NCBI GenBank assembly: GCA_006538405.1
Contig: BJKQ01000008.1
Coordinates: forward strand, 1,984,001 to 2,048,000
DNA length: 64,000 nucleotides
Direction of reading: 5' to 3'
DNA from: Hansfordia pulvinata
Lineage: Eukaryota > Ascomycota > Sordariomycetes > Xylariales
In this document: positions 1 through 11,023 of the stretch, piece by piece
Numbering within the stretch: position 1 is the stretch's first letter
Layout of the letters: every line of letters starts with the position of its first letter
The notes under the pieces: model-generated
The model's input: only the letters and a program-made list of their open reading frames with translations
Databases searched by the model: none
What the model was told of the DNA's origin: nothing
Made by a program: the position numbers and the translations under genes

Positions 1-1074
1 AACCTCTCTAGAGGAAACTGTGCTTTGGTTCCGGGTGTGAGTCCTGGAGGTTGGTAGGCTGGCGGCGTAGATGAGGTCATCAATAAAGGCATCGTGAGAT
101 AGGTTGGATTCTATGCTGGTCCTGCACCTGGCCTGGCTGGGTTGGTTGGTAAACTGGGCTGGGGCGGCAGCAGCTGTTCTATCATGTGCTTCTTTGTTGT
201 TCAAGGAGAGAGGAGTGAACCCGTTGGACCTTGATAGTTCAAGGTCAGACATCACCTTGGCATGGTCTGACTTGGAAGAGGCCCTTCTTCTCCAGAGCTC
301 CTGTCTCAGAGGAGAAGTCTGGTTCATAGAGTCGGATGGCGACTCAACAGTCACATCTTCCCAGGGGGAATCCAGGGTGCCCATTCCAGAGAACATGCTG
401 ACTTTCTTCAAGGGTGGCAGAAATTGGCCACGTGCTTCAGCAGCAGTCATGTCTTTGTTCGAGTATAAGCTGGCACCATGTGATCTGTCTGAAACCGAAG
501 GTCCTGCCTTGGAAGAATATCGGGAATCCCGTTCTGGTGCAGTAGAAGGGGCAGTGTCCCTGGTGAGAGTACTGCCGTACGATGATCGTTGGAAAGAGTC
601 TGCTGAGCTCCGGGAGTATGCCGAGAGGAGACTCGATATGGAGGAGTTTCTCTTCAGATTAGTTGTGTTGCGCTCGGGTTCGGGCGCGGGCTGAGGTTTG
701 TCAGGCTGTCGCACATATGTGCGCGGAGGGGCCTTGGACGCGGCAGGAACAGGTGCCGGTGCCGGCTCAGGCGCCGTTCGGCCGACAGGACGGCGTGCTA
801 TCATGGCGGGCGGGGCTTTTGGCTGCGCCTGCGAGGCGGCTCTGGCTTGTGAGGCTACGGTATAGATGGAAGCGGTGGCTGACTTGAACTGGGCAATGTG
901 AGGGGTGCTTCTGGATTCGGACCGGGTGACGTTGGCGGGCGGAGGCGGGACGGGGGGCGCGGAGCGAGAAGCAGCCTGACGCAACTCATGGTAGGCCTCG
1001 GGGGGGAGAGCAGGCAGGGCTTTTGAGAAGCGCGAGCGGCCCTGGCGAGGGGCCTGGAGGGTGGACGAAGTCAT
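1..1074 (-). CDS. Ser/Pro/Ala-rich protein of unknown function, 3' end outside window
   Basis: An uninterrupted minus-strand reading frame runs 358 codons from the ATG at 1074 to the left edge, so the C-terminus is missing. The N-terminus (MTSSTLQAPRQGRSRFSKAL) is basic. It is followed by a Pro/Ala-rich stretch (about residues 40-130) and then Ser-rich segments such as SISSLLSAYSRSS and RRRASSKSD that look like kinase target sites. No transmembrane segment, signal peptide or catalytic motif is visible. Composition suggests a largely disordered cytosolic or nuclear protein. I do not recognise the family. The start is the only ATG near the beginning of the frame and fits the coding-like codon usage that follows. 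Existence as a gene is fairly secure because of the length and composition; function is unknown. Confidence 0.7.
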   Translation of the reverse strand, partial: MTSSTLQAPRQGRSRFSKALPALPPEAYHELRQAASRSAPPVPPPPANVTRSESRSTPHIAQFKSATASIYTVASQARAASQAQPKAPPAMIARRPVGRTAPEPAPAPVPAASKAPPRTYVRQPDKPQPAPEPERNTTNLKRNSSISSLLSAYSRSSADSFQRSSYGSTLTRDTAPSTAPERDSRYSSKAGPSVSDRSHGASLYSNKDMTAAEARGQFLPPLKKVSMFSGMGTLDSPWEDVTVESPSDSMNQTSPLRQELWRRRASSKSDHAKVMSDLELSRSNGFTPLSLNNKEAHDRTAAAAPAQFTNQPSQARCRTSIESNLSHDAFIDDLIYAASLPTSRTHTRNQSTVSSREV

Positions 1075-1509
1075 GCTGGGGACGAAGACCGGGCCGAAGG
1101 CGAAGATCAGGGAGATGAGACGGGCGCATCCGGGGCGGTGCTCGTGTAGCACGTGTATGACATTGAGGCGGGATTATGCCGGAGCCAGTCAGTTCTTCAT
1201 GCCCTCATGTTGAAGCGGTCGAGACAGCTGGGGTGGGAGGTAGCGGATAGATTTGATCAAAGGGTGGCTTGGACAACCGAACCCTGCGGTTGAGCGGGAG
1301 GAGACAGGATCAGACCATGCAGAACCGGGCGGGCCGGACGGTTATGTATATGTATATGTATATGTGTATATGGACCAGGCGAGACGGGGTGAGGCGGCGT
1401 GCGATCGGGCTGGCCAGGTTCGGGGGAGGAGGGCGGAGCATGAGGCGATCGGCGGGGCGTGGGCGGCCTGCGGGCAGGGATGGCGAGCCGGAAGCATGGA
1501 CAGCGTCGA

Positions 1510-1535
1510 TACGAGTACTCGGGCGAGTACTCGTA
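1510..1535. repeat. Perfect 12-bp inverted repeat
   Basis: Left arm TACGAGTACTCG (1510-1521) and right arm CGAGTACTCGTA (1524-1535) are exact reverse complements separated by GG. Each arm also contains the self-palindrome CGAGTACTCG. It is the densest instance of an octamer motif that recurs through the intergenic DNA of this window. Confidence 0.9.
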
Positions 1536-3551
1536 CCCTGCACGAACATGCGGCATCGATCAGTCCAGTCCATCCAGGCATAGGATAAGGAGGGATTGGG
1601 CGCCGCGGGGAGTGCCGAGTGGGAGGGAGGCCGTCGTCTGGAAGCCGGCCTACTACCAGCCCTGGAGCTGGGATCATGGATGCACAAGACGAATTGCCAT
1701 GGAGGATGCTCCGCGAAACCGACGTCAGCCATGTCCACGGTACGGCGGCAGTACGCGCTGCTCCCGGCCCAGATGCGCGCCGGCGATGTATCGACGTGAG
1801 AGGCACGAGTATCTGGGGTCTTGCGGGGGGGACGGCCGGGGTCCCCTGGCTGCGCTGAAACGCCTATTTCCTCTGCTACTTGCCACTATCCCGTCTGTCC
1901 GGCACCACCACACTCACACTCACACGCACTCACACGCAGAGGCGGCCCTTCAGCGTGGCTGATGGATGGGCACTGACTTTCCCCAATGGCAGGGCGCCGT
2001 GATGGGTGATGACGGCTGCGGGCCCCCTTCTTCATTTCTGCTCATGAGGCCTCGCGACGCATGGCGTCATGCCGTCCCCCCAAGCTGGCTCTGGGGCTGC
2101 ATCGCTGGCCAACATGTAACCTGCTTCCTGCTGACCATGCCAGCTTTCCGCCTGCGAGTCCGCTCGTCTACGCGTACTTGTCGGTGAGTGTGCTGTGCGT
2201 CTACGAGCACACAAGACGGGATAGGGTTCTGGGACTGTGCCATTCCAAGTCCTATTCCATCCAGGCCAATCCCAATGCCAGCCGAGGTAGAGTGCCCATG
2301 GCTGTGTGGCCGAGGAAGTACCTCTTGTGCGGTCTGTCAGCCATGGAGTACCTGGTGTTCCTCCCGTGCTGGTCTCCGTGTAAGTGCCGCGACTTATAAA
2401 AAGTCTGGCTTTCGCCACCCGGTCCACTATTAGGCGGGCTTGGGCGCTGCCGAGAATCCGCCAGCGCCCCGAGGGCGGTCAAGCGCGGGGCTACGGGCGG
2501 TACGGCGCAGGTCTGCAGGCGCTGGGCCGGCCACGACGGGCGGGCCTCCAGGCTGCGGGATGCATCCTCGCCTGGCGGGTGCGACAGGAATAGCACGAAA
2601 CCGTGTACCTAACCCGACCTACACGTACGATACAGCAAGAATAGATTGTACGCATCTGCCTCTGCCGGTGCCATCTTTCATATCTGAACTGTCATGTTGT
2701 CTGTTCAACCAACCTGTAGCATGGAGGCCTTATCCTTGGCCCCGGCTTGCAGTGGACTCGGGTGATTGACATTGATGAGCATCGAACCTTCCATACTCCA
2801 GTCGTTCCTTACATGTAGCCGGAGAGGTATTATTAGCACCTACATGAATGGTCACCGTGGCTACCTACGAGTGCCTCGATTACGAGTAGGGCAACTCGTG
2901 CCTGCCTATTTGCTGTACATGTCAACATCTGGGAATACACCATCCGGTCAAGGAAGGAACGGGCAGGCAGTCGCACCTGGAGCTTGAGCTGTCGAGCTGT
3001 CGCCCGTCTCCCTCCAGGTCTGTCTGTCCCTTGCCGAGCACAGGCCAAAGTGGAAGTCGCCACATCAACTTGCGACCGCAGGCAACCACGCCTGCTCGCC
3101 GCAGATGGGGCCGTGTTTCGAGTTTCACCCTCTTTTCTCACTGTCTTTTCGCATCTTTCATTCTTCTGTCGCTTTGCCTGCCTGACTCCGTCTCACGATC
3201 CTCTCTTTGCCCGGTGTCTGTCTTCCCTGCCCCTTCTTCTGCTTTTCTTCCCAGGCCCCCGATGAAACAACCGATCGGGGGATCGGTCCTCCACAGCCCG
3301 GCTCGCCTTTCTCGAATCTTTCTCCTCTCCCATCCTCCCGTGCCTCGCCAGACCGGCCCACTTACAAGACGCGCCGTTGCATCCATCCCAGGCCGTCCCC
3401 GGTGCGCTCCACCCTCACTTGCCCAGCTAGGCAGGTCTGCGTCTCTCCAGGATCCCTGTCGCCATGTCGTCTGCTCGTACCATTACGAGTACTTGTAGAC
3501 CTCACGACCCCTGAACCCTACATAACATCCCCGACGCCCGTCCATTGCATC

Positions 3552-3860
3552 ATGCTGTCGCGTACGAGTGCTCTATCTCGGCCGCTCCTGGCCATCTCGC
3601 AGCAAGCCTGCCCTGCAGGCGTCGTGCGCATCTGCAGCAATTTGCAAGGTTCGTCGGAAGGCATTCGGCACGGTGGGCTCGCCCGGCTTCAAGATCGCCG
3701 CCGAGCCGCACAACCAAAAGCTATGATCCAGAGCCGATTCCTTTGCAAACCCTGCCCAAGTCCAACGCTTGTACAGATATGGCGAACCCAGCGGCTGTCT
3801 AACACGTCAACCAGAATGGTTCTCAGAATTTCAACTCGTTCGTCGCCACGGGCATATCCA
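3552..3860 (+). pseudogene. Possible small mitochondrial-protein gene or remnant
   Basis: An ATG at 3552 opens a short basic, Ser/Arg/Leu-rich N-terminus (MLSRTSALSRPLLA) that resembles a mitochondrial presequence. Downstream, protein-like segments appear in different frames: VGSPGFKIAAEPHNQK, then YDPEPIPLQTLPKSN, then GSQNFNSFVATGISMTNV before a stop near 3863. A plausible intron lies between the last two, with CTAAC at about 3800 and an acceptor CAACCAG near 3813. The two earlier frame changes cannot be explained by an obvious intron. This could be a degraded gene, a small gene affected by sequence errors, or chance. Family not recognised. Confidence 0.25.
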
Positions 3861-4540
3861 TGACAAACGTATGATGGCAGCTCTGGACCCTGGCCTGACT
3901 AGTCGAGCCTGTGCCTGGCCCTGAGTTGAGCCCTCGCGCTGATTCATGGCCCAACAAATTGTTTCGTCAATTACGATGACCCCGCTTGACATTTTTCGGC
4001 CTTGTCTCGTCGCCAGAGAGAGCCCATGCCGAATATGTAAGAAAGACATGATGCTTGCTCTATGCAATGCCTCTATGTACCAGAGCTCAACCGCGGCATC
4101 TGCTATGCACGGGGCAGCACCAGCTAGCTACCTGTCACCAGTGGCATGGTCGTCTCGATTGCTGGTGGCCAGTGGCCCGGTTGCTCAACGAAGTCGTCAT
4201 ACTCTTGGACCTACATTGAGCATGGGAAACCCGTGCGGCTAGAGACATCACTGGTGAGAAATAAGGCACTCCTACTGCTGTCGAAGAAAGCAGCTCAACG
4301 GTTCAGTGCCCATGAGCGTAGCCGACTCCGGCGAAGGTTCGAACATCTGGGGGGGGGGGGGGGTGAACCCCGAAATCGATACGTATTAGAACGGAATTGC
4401 AAAATTATACACGAAGAGACAACATAGTTCAACCCCTGATCAAATCCACCCAGAACCTCCTCGTCTCGACAGCATTCCCGCGAGGCCACGCGCAGACCAC
4501 CCGGGCCTCTCCGGCCCAGCACGACTGGCGATGCCGCATC

Positions 4541-7074
4541 TCAGTGGGTCTTACAGGCGGGAAAGTCCTTGTTGTTGCCGACATCGCAGAACTTCTCGCG
4601 CGGCTCGTTCCACCCGTCATTGTCCCCGACCCAGCTGGGGGGCGAGTTGGACCGCCCGCCGCCCATCAGCGGGTAGTCGAGCCCGCCCCCATACTTGACG
4701 TAGGCGATGCTGAAGAAGCAGGGCGGGTACTTGTTGACGCCGTCCTCGCCCAGCCACATCGTGCCCCCGCCTCCGGGCGAATCCTGGCTGTTGTCGCAGC
4801 GCCGCGCGTTGTCGAAGAAGGGCGTGATGTCGAGACCGTAGTCGTTGACCAGCTTGTCCATAACCTCGGCTTCGGCGGTCTCTGACTTTTGCTTGCCTGA
4901 GGGCCGCTGCACCAGGTAGTAGCAGCCCTCGTCGTCGGCACCGCTCTGCGAGTGTTGTCAGTGTCAGAGTCGTCTTACGCGGTACGGATTGCTTGTGTGC
5001 CGGCCATGGTGCTTTCACCTGACGGCGTCGGCATTGGGGGGGAGATGTAGGAGTAGATGGGGTGTTGGGGGTCTTTACATCTTGGAGCCACTGCGCTCCG
5101 TAGGTTAGCTTGCAGCCGTCCTCGCTCTGCATCATCTGCGAGCGTGTTAGTCTTGCTTCGGGATCGCCCTGAAGAACAATGTCTCAGCCCTGCTGTTGCT
5201 GCTTGCTTACCACGCCAACGACCATGTACTGCAGCCCGGATAGGATCTTGCCGAGGATACTCAGAGTCTGTGAGGTAGACGTCAGTCCCCATTTCGTCTT
5301 TTCAACCCATCCATGCGAAGGGCTTCCTGTGAAGAGGGTTGCTCTTCCGCTTTCAGGCCCCTTGATCTACAACAACGCACCAGGTTCTTCATAGCTGCAG
5401 CAAAGGCGTCGCCTATCTGCGACTCGAGGACGGGCACGAGAAGCTCGCCTCCGTCGAAGCTATGCGGTGAGCTGGTTAGCATTCTCTTCGTGTGTATCAG
5501 CAGACAGAGGAGCAGGCACGTGCGCACTCTGTTTTCCACTTTAAGGGCCGAGGCAACCACCGTGTCTTGCGACCCCATCCTCTTCCTTGAAACGCGGTAC
5601 TGTTGAAGCGGCGGCCTGAGACCGGGTACGCGAGAGGGAAAAAAAGAAAGAAAAAAGAAAAACTCTCACATCTTGGACACGTTGGACTTGCGCCCCTCCT
5701 CGGCGTGACCCAGGCCCGCGGCCTCGAGGGTGGCCCACAGGCGGTCGCGGTACTCGGCGTCGCCGTCGCCCCAGAGGCTGGGCAGGGTGCGCTCGAGGGC
5801 GTCGTCGGCGGCGTCGAGCACCGAGGCCACCTGCCGCTCGGCCTCGGTCTTGATGGCGTCGAAGTCCTGCACGTTCATCTGGGAGGAGCCTCCAGCGAAC
5901 TGTTTATTTTCCCCCACAGTTGTAGATGATCAGCCCACTGCTTGCTCTTTGGGGGGGGGGGGGGGGGGGGGCTAACAACTTACACTGATGACGGACGAGA
6001 AGATGCCGAAGATGGCCCCGGCTGGCCCTCCCATCAGATTGTACAAGCTCCCTGTCAGGGTCGTGGCTGTGGCGAGAGATTCGGTGAGTGGAAGGAAAGG
6101 GGCTTTGATTTGCGAATGGCCGAAAAGCGGGAAAATAATACGACGACCAAGGAAGAAGAAGAGGGAAGGGGGAAAAAAAAAGGGGTGAAAAAGAAATACA
6201 AAAAAAAAGGGGAGGTGGGCACGTACCAAAGGCAAGGTCCTTGAAGACAAGCTCGAACCAGCTGGGCTGCGGGATCTCGCCCTTGAAGTCCTCGACCATC
6301 TGGTCGACGAGGGCCAGACTGCGGATCGACGAGTCCTGCAGCTTCTCGTGCGCGAACCGGAAGTGCTCGTTGACCCGCGAGGCCAGGTTGCGGACGTACC
6401 AGACTTTTTTTCCCCCCGCAACGCGTGTGTGCGTGTGTGTTAGTCGATGATGACTCCTCTCTCTCTCTCTCTCTCTATCTTCCGGGTTGAGGAAACAAAC
6501 GACAGTACTTACAGGCCCCCTGCATGTCGGAGCACACACCGCCCGGCGCCGGGCAGTGGTTCGTGTAGATGTCGTCGCAGTTGAGGTCGCTCTGGCCGCC
6601 GCCCAGGTGATACTGGGAATCCATGGCCTTGAGCCAGCCGTCTGTTGTTGTAGCGATGGGTCAGCCCGCCAGCCAGCCAGCCAGTCAATTCAAAACTCGG
6701 TCCGCTTTTCACGTCTCGGGCTTTTTTTCTTTCTCTTTTCTTGACCTGACTGATATCAAAGCAGGCAGGCACGGCGGCTTTTACCCGAGACAGAAAGGGC
6801 TCAGGGCTCAGGGCTCGGGGGTGGATGAATGGATGGATGGAGACGAGGAACTCACCCTCGCCGTGGGTGCCGATGAAGCCGTCGACCATGGTCCCCGCCC
6901 GGCTGTCCACCCACGACTGGGCCTCCTCGGGGTCGCCCGAGCACATCCCGTCGTCCGCCGCAGGCGCGGCGCGGCGGAGGAGAGCGGCGTTGCCAGCACC
7001 ACCGGCGGCGGCGGCTGGCACATGGCCAGGAGCACGAGCAGGGGAGCCGCGAGGGCTCTGGGGGCGTTCGGCAT
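4541..7074 (-). CDS. Secreted Cys-containing fungal protein, nine exons
   Basis: Exons by splice consensus and phase: 7074-6856, 6641-6513, 6403-6227, 6066-5984, 5899-5670, 5459-5381, 5267-5211, 5135-5079 and 4945-4541, giving about 478 residues. The ATG at 7074 begins a classic signal peptide (hydrophobic core LAAPLLVLLAM), so the product is probably extracellular. Conserved-looking segments include CDDIYTNHCPAPGGVCSDM, WYVRNLASRVNEHFRFAHEK, LYNLMGGPAGAIFGIFSS and the C-terminal FCDVGNNKDFPACKTH, with scattered Cys that could form disulfides. All phases from exon 1's donor to the stop agree. However, the signal-peptide frame and the mature frame differ by one base inside exon 1, so either the assembly lacks a base or the true 5' end differs. 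The sequence recalls C-terminal modules attached to some class V fungal chitinases, but no GH18 or LysM domain is visible; treat function as unknown. Confidence 0.75.
5951..5971. repeat. G21 homopolymer (within intron 4 of the 4541-7074 gene)
   Basis: Uninterrupted run of 21 G on the plus strand, C on the coding strand. It forms part of the intron between exons 4 and 5 of the secreted-protein gene. Its length should be regarded as approximate. Confidence 0.9.
6455..6476. repeat. CT microsatellite in intron 2 of the secreted-protein gene
   Basis: About eleven CT dinucleotides lie in the intron between exons 2 and 3. A GTGTGTGT run adjoins it at about 6424-6440. Confidence 0.85.
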
Positions 7075-8878
7075 GTTGAGAGGCCCTTTTTTTTTTTTTT
7101 TTTTCCTTTTCTCAAGAAGCTCAGCTCCCAAGTAAGTGTCACTCGTTCTCGTCGGCGAGCTTTCTTTCTGGGTTCTGTCGTTCGGGCGGCTCTGAAGCTC
7201 TGCCTTCTGCCTTGTTGTGTCTTTCTCTTGTTTTGTCTCAGGAACGAACGGGCAGACCAACGTCGACTTATTTGTACACACGGGCGGCGGACACGCGGGC
7301 TCACGACGAAAACGGCTCAAACATGGCCTGGCTGGAGGGGCTACTCGAGCCGAAAGCCGCAGAAAGAAGATAGGCGGGCGGGCCCGGGCGGAAATCGCGA
7401 GATGGGGGAGGGTCCCCGATGATCTTGGCGGGCGCTCTCGCTCGCTCGCGAGAAACCCCTGGGCCGGCCAACAGAGTACTACGAGTATAACTTTAGCGGG
7501 CGTTGTTCATCGCGATGGAGATCAACCGGCCTCTGGGGTTTGCCCTGCCTGCGAGGCCCCCGCTTGCCTGTCGCGTCGCATCCAAGGCGGGCGAGGCGGC
7601 TATACTTGTGCCTTGACCTAGACCTGAGGCGTGTGAGTCAGTAGTAGTCAGGGCGGCGGCTGCGTCATCGAGCGTGTGGCGGCAGCCCCCCTGCACAGGC
7701 TTATACTCGTATTTGCAAACCCCTTCCCCCCCTTTCCCCTCCGGCGCCAGGCGGAGAATGCCGGTCAGCCATGATCGCCATCGTTTCCTCCGGCCGCGCG
7801 CCTGCGCGCCTATTGTCCCGATCGGGCAGGAGGCTGTTACTCTACCTCTGTGCTGGCTGCGTTGCTCATCCCACCAAGTCGGACCTTTGGGAGATGGCAG
7901 ACAGACAGACCGCGAAAGAGACTAGTCAAGGGGGCCTTGACATCTCATCAACTCTTTCCTCCACCCTCACCCGTCCGGGATGTCCTCTTCTGGTGGCAGT
8001 CCTGGCTTTGTTCCCCCCTTGTGTCTCTGGTGTTGATGACACCGCAAAGCAGACTTAGCGAGGCCTCTCAGCGCCATGAGAGCCAGGAACGTGTATACTT
8101 CGTTCTCCTCAGTGCTCACGACCCCATAGAGCCCTCCCCCCCGCACGTGGGAGCACAGCAGTCCGCAGCCCCGTTGAGGCAGGTGGCTATACCAATTCCC
8201 CGAGATACCAAGCCTGAGAGCCCCCCCCCTCCCCCCCCCCCTGAGCAGCGCACGTGCGATCGAGCGCCCCGTGGCATCAGGAACGAGTGGGCGGATCCTA
8301 GGCGTGCCCCGGGCTGCCGATCCCTGACCAGGCCTTAAATCCCCCCCCCTCGCGTGGCGAAGCGTGGAAAAGCCACGGCGACACTACGAGCCCACTCGCC
8401 CCGGGCTCCTACCTCGCACTCACAGCCAGGGGAGGAGAGGGAATAAAGCAGGCAATCCTAGTTAGCACCTTGGGGGATGCAGATAAGGTTGGCCGCCCAC
8501 TATTACCGGGCTGAGGCGACGTGTGCTGCCAGACGGGGGCTCACATAGGTGTGCTTTAACTCCCCCCGCCCCCCGGCGGCGATCTCCCCAAGATTTTCAA
8601 CAGCAGGCAAGCTTTGACGAGCCCCCCCTCCCCCCGCCCGCCCCGCAACGTCTGTTAAGGAAAACACCACGAGACAGCCAGCGAGAGGGCCAGCCTCACT
8701 CTTCGGGACGAGCCGCTTGCTGCCCTCGCGTCTCTCCTCCAGAACAAACGACAGAGCAATGCGCGCGCGCGTCGCCCCATGTTGCTACGTTAACGTTGCG
8801 TTGCACAAGTTCGGCCGGTTCCCCTTTCCCTGCCCCCGGCCGTGTCGTCCCCTGCGGCGGCATAGATAGCGGCCCAGG

Positions 8879-8880
<2 letters not shown>

Positions 8881-8910
<30 letters not shown>
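8881..8910. repeat. GA microsatellite
   Basis: Fifteen consecutive GA units in intergenic DNA. Confidence 0.95.
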
Positions 8911-8916
<6 letters not shown>

Positions 8917-9287
8917 GAGAAGACGCGAACTTGGCAAAGGACGCGCGCTGCTGGAAGAGAAGAGAGAAAAATCTCGGCATCGGCAGCCGGCGCCGGCGGA
9001 CCCCCGGCTAGGGGGGCCCAAACTCTCGGGCGGCGTGTGTGGCAAGGCGTTGCCGGCGAGTGCGGGCCGGACTTTTGGGGGGGGATCCTGCTTTGCTGCT
9101 TGCTTGCTCATCACTAGGTCGTCTTCCGACTCCGCGGCAAGGCAAGGCAAGGCAAGGCAGGTTCGGGGAAAACCCCCCCCCTTCCCCCGGCGTGCAAGGA
9201 ACTTAAGGAGAGCAGACGAGGTGGGATGATCTTGCGGCACACGCGCTGGAGCAGTAGTGTTCCCACTCTCCGCGCCATCCGCTGTGA

Positions 9288-9312
9288 GTAGGTAGGTACC
9301 TAGGTAGGTAGG
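9288..9312. repeat. TAGGTACCTA-type palindromic cluster
   Basis: GTAGGTAGGTACCTAGGTAGG centres on the self-complementary core AGGTACCT. Similar clusters appear near 12106-12140, 49799-49822, 55998-56022 and 60121-60182. Confidence 0.8.
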
Positions 9313-10237
9313 CTGCGATGCAAGATGCAAGCGAGCTGGACTTTTCTTCTATGGTGTCTGGCCGCTGGGCCGCCTGCTTCGGCCAGCCTCGGATATACGT
9401 CTGTTGCTTGCTGACTGGAATGGAACCATTGTCTTTTCTGGGTGTCGAATCTCCTCAGTCAATCTTTTCAGTTTCATATCTCTGGGAGAATCGAATGCTT
9501 CCGTCTCGTCTGTCAACGAAGACAGTCAATCCTGTAGATGCCAGCAGGAACTACCAGCGAGATGGGCGAGTTCACGCTGTCTTTCGCAGAAACCCGGCAA
9601 AGGCGCCTTATTGGCTGCGGAAGCGGCGCACTCAAAGTTGCTCACTGTGAAATCGGACAGCTTAGACACTAGAATGGTCAGATACAACCAAAACATTCAA
9701 TCTTTCGCGCCTTTCCTGCGTTTGTACCAAGCCTTTCGAAATTTGAATCCAAGAGGAGGCAGTGAGAAGCCGAACTCCCATTTGAGCCGCGTCATATGAT
9801 GTATCACATCGAAGCAAAATCTACGATCAAAGTCCAGATCACGGCAGATGCGTTCATCAGGTCACCAGACGGGTTTGTTTAACTGTGTCTATTCTGGAAG
9901 CTCACCGGTCAAACCGGCGGTGGTATTCATGGAACACATAGCAAGTCATAATCGTTAGAAAGGAGATCCGCACAGCGGCCGTAAAGACCTTTTAGCACCC
10001 ACCCTCCAAGAGCGTGTGTGGGCCAGAGCCCTGTATCCTGTAACAAGTAGCCGGCCGCGGGGTCTCCACGAGTCGAGATCCCCTGGTCCGGCCGTGGGCC
10101 GCTTCCAGAGAGCGGAGCGGGAACAGATAAGAAGTCGCGCAAGTGCGCTGCGCCATGGGTGCGAGACGACCACCCCCGCCCCTCCCCCCAACAATCTGGG
10201 ACGGCATCGCTCATTCAGCCAGCCCGCCCCCTGCGCC

Positions 10238-11023
10238 CTAGAGGAAAGGCCTCCGGGGGAAGCTGACGCCCTCCACGGCCGCGTTGTCGGTGAACCAGCT
10301 GGCGCGCTCGCCGGCGGCCTCGTTGACGAGGGCGCAGGGGAGGCCGTCGCCGGACTCGAAGATCTGCTTGACCATGTCCTTCTTGCCGCCGCCGGTGGCG
10401 ACAAAGGCGACGCGCAGGGCGTGGGTGACGACGGGCATGGTGAGGGTGATGCGGCGGGGCGGGGGCTTGGGCGAGTCCTCGATGGGGGCGACCCAGGCGT
10501 CCGACTCGCGCAGCAGCGGGTGGCCGGGGAACAGGCTGCAGGTGTGGCCGTCGGGGCCCATGCCGAGGAGCAGCAGGTCGAAGATGGGCAGCTTGACCGA
10601 GTCGCGGCTGGCGAAGGACTTGACCAGCGTCTGCTCGTACTGGTCGGCGAGCTCCTGGGTGTCGCCGAGGTGCTCCGTGTCGATGGGGAAGACGGTGGGC
10701 TGGCCGAACTCGGCGGGGATCTTGTCGAGCAGGTCCTTCTTGAGCAGGCCGTAGTTGCTGTCCTCGTGGTCGAGGGGCACGGCCCTCTCGTCGCAGAAGA
10801 AGATCTCCCACTTGGGGAACTGGACCTTGTCGTCGTCGGACTTGGGGGGCGCGAGCAGGGCCTGGGCTAGCGTCTTGGGCAGCGAGCCGCCCGAGACGCC
10901 GAGCTTGAAGGCGCCGTGGCGCGCCAGGCCGGCGTTCTGCGCCGAGATGACGTAAGAGCGCAGGGCGGGCGCGAGGGCGTCGACGTCCGCAAAGGAGAAG
11001 AGGTTGGGCTGCTTGCCAGGCAT
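10238..11023 (-). CDS. SOL3: 6-phosphogluconolactonase
   Basis: Intronless, 261 residues. It hydrolyses 6-phosphogluconolactone to 6-phosphogluconate in the oxidative pentose phosphate pathway, the step between the two NADPH-generating dehydrogenases; cytosolic. Family hallmarks are visible: GVSGGSLPKTL near residue 42 (sugar-phosphate loop), FFCDERAVPLDHEDSNY near 85-105, and LLLLGMGPDGHTCSLFPGH near 155-175 with the catalytic-region Gly-Asp-Gly-His. Length matches the SOL/DevB family. The frame extends further upstream to 11209, but the extension is low-complexity Pro/Ser and lies in the probable 5' UTR. The ATG at 11023 (MPGKQPNLFSF) gives the usual fungal N-terminus with no targeting signal. 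No partner genes are adjacent. Confident assignment; symbol by analogy to yeast SOL3/SOL4. Confidence 0.95.
   Translation of the reverse strand: MPGKQPNLFSFADVDALAPALRSYVISAQNAGLARHGAFKLGVSGGSLPKTLAQALLAPPKSDDDKVQFPKWEIFFCDERAVPLDHEDSNYGLLKKDLLDKIPAEFGQPTVFPIDTEHLGDTQELADQYEQTLVKSFASRDSVKLPIFDLLLLGMGPDGHTCSLFPGHPLLRESDAWVAPIEDSPKPPPRRITLTMPVVTHALRVAFVATGGGKKDMVKQIFESGDGLPCALVNEAAGERASWFTDNAAVEGVSFPRRPFL

Larger units (their letters stand above)
1075..4540. other. Intergenic region, about 3.5 kb
   Basis: No intact gene is supported. The stretch contains a TATGTA microsatellite (about 1341-1371), a CA-rich run near 1909-1936, a perfect 12-bp inverted repeat at 1510-1535, octamer TACGAGTA copies at 2881 and 3484, a G13 tract near 4350, and a possible small gene or gene remnant at 3552-3860 listed separately. 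Confidence 0.6.
7075..10237. other. Intergenic region, about 3.2 kb
   Basis: No gene supported. It holds a T18 run near 7087-7104 (5' flank of the secreted-protein gene), octamer copies at 7480 and 7704, C-rich runs at 8220-8241 and 8341-8350, a GA microsatellite at 8881-8910, a GGCAA pentamer run at 9135-9159, and a TAGGTACCTA-type palindromic cluster at 9288-9312. Candidate frames at 9318-9799 have no protein-like composition. Confidence 0.55.

Noticed and set aside
10016..10870. 284-codon plus-strand frame across the lactonase gene
   Set aside because: Mirror of the strongly supported 6-phosphogluconolactonase on the opposite strand.
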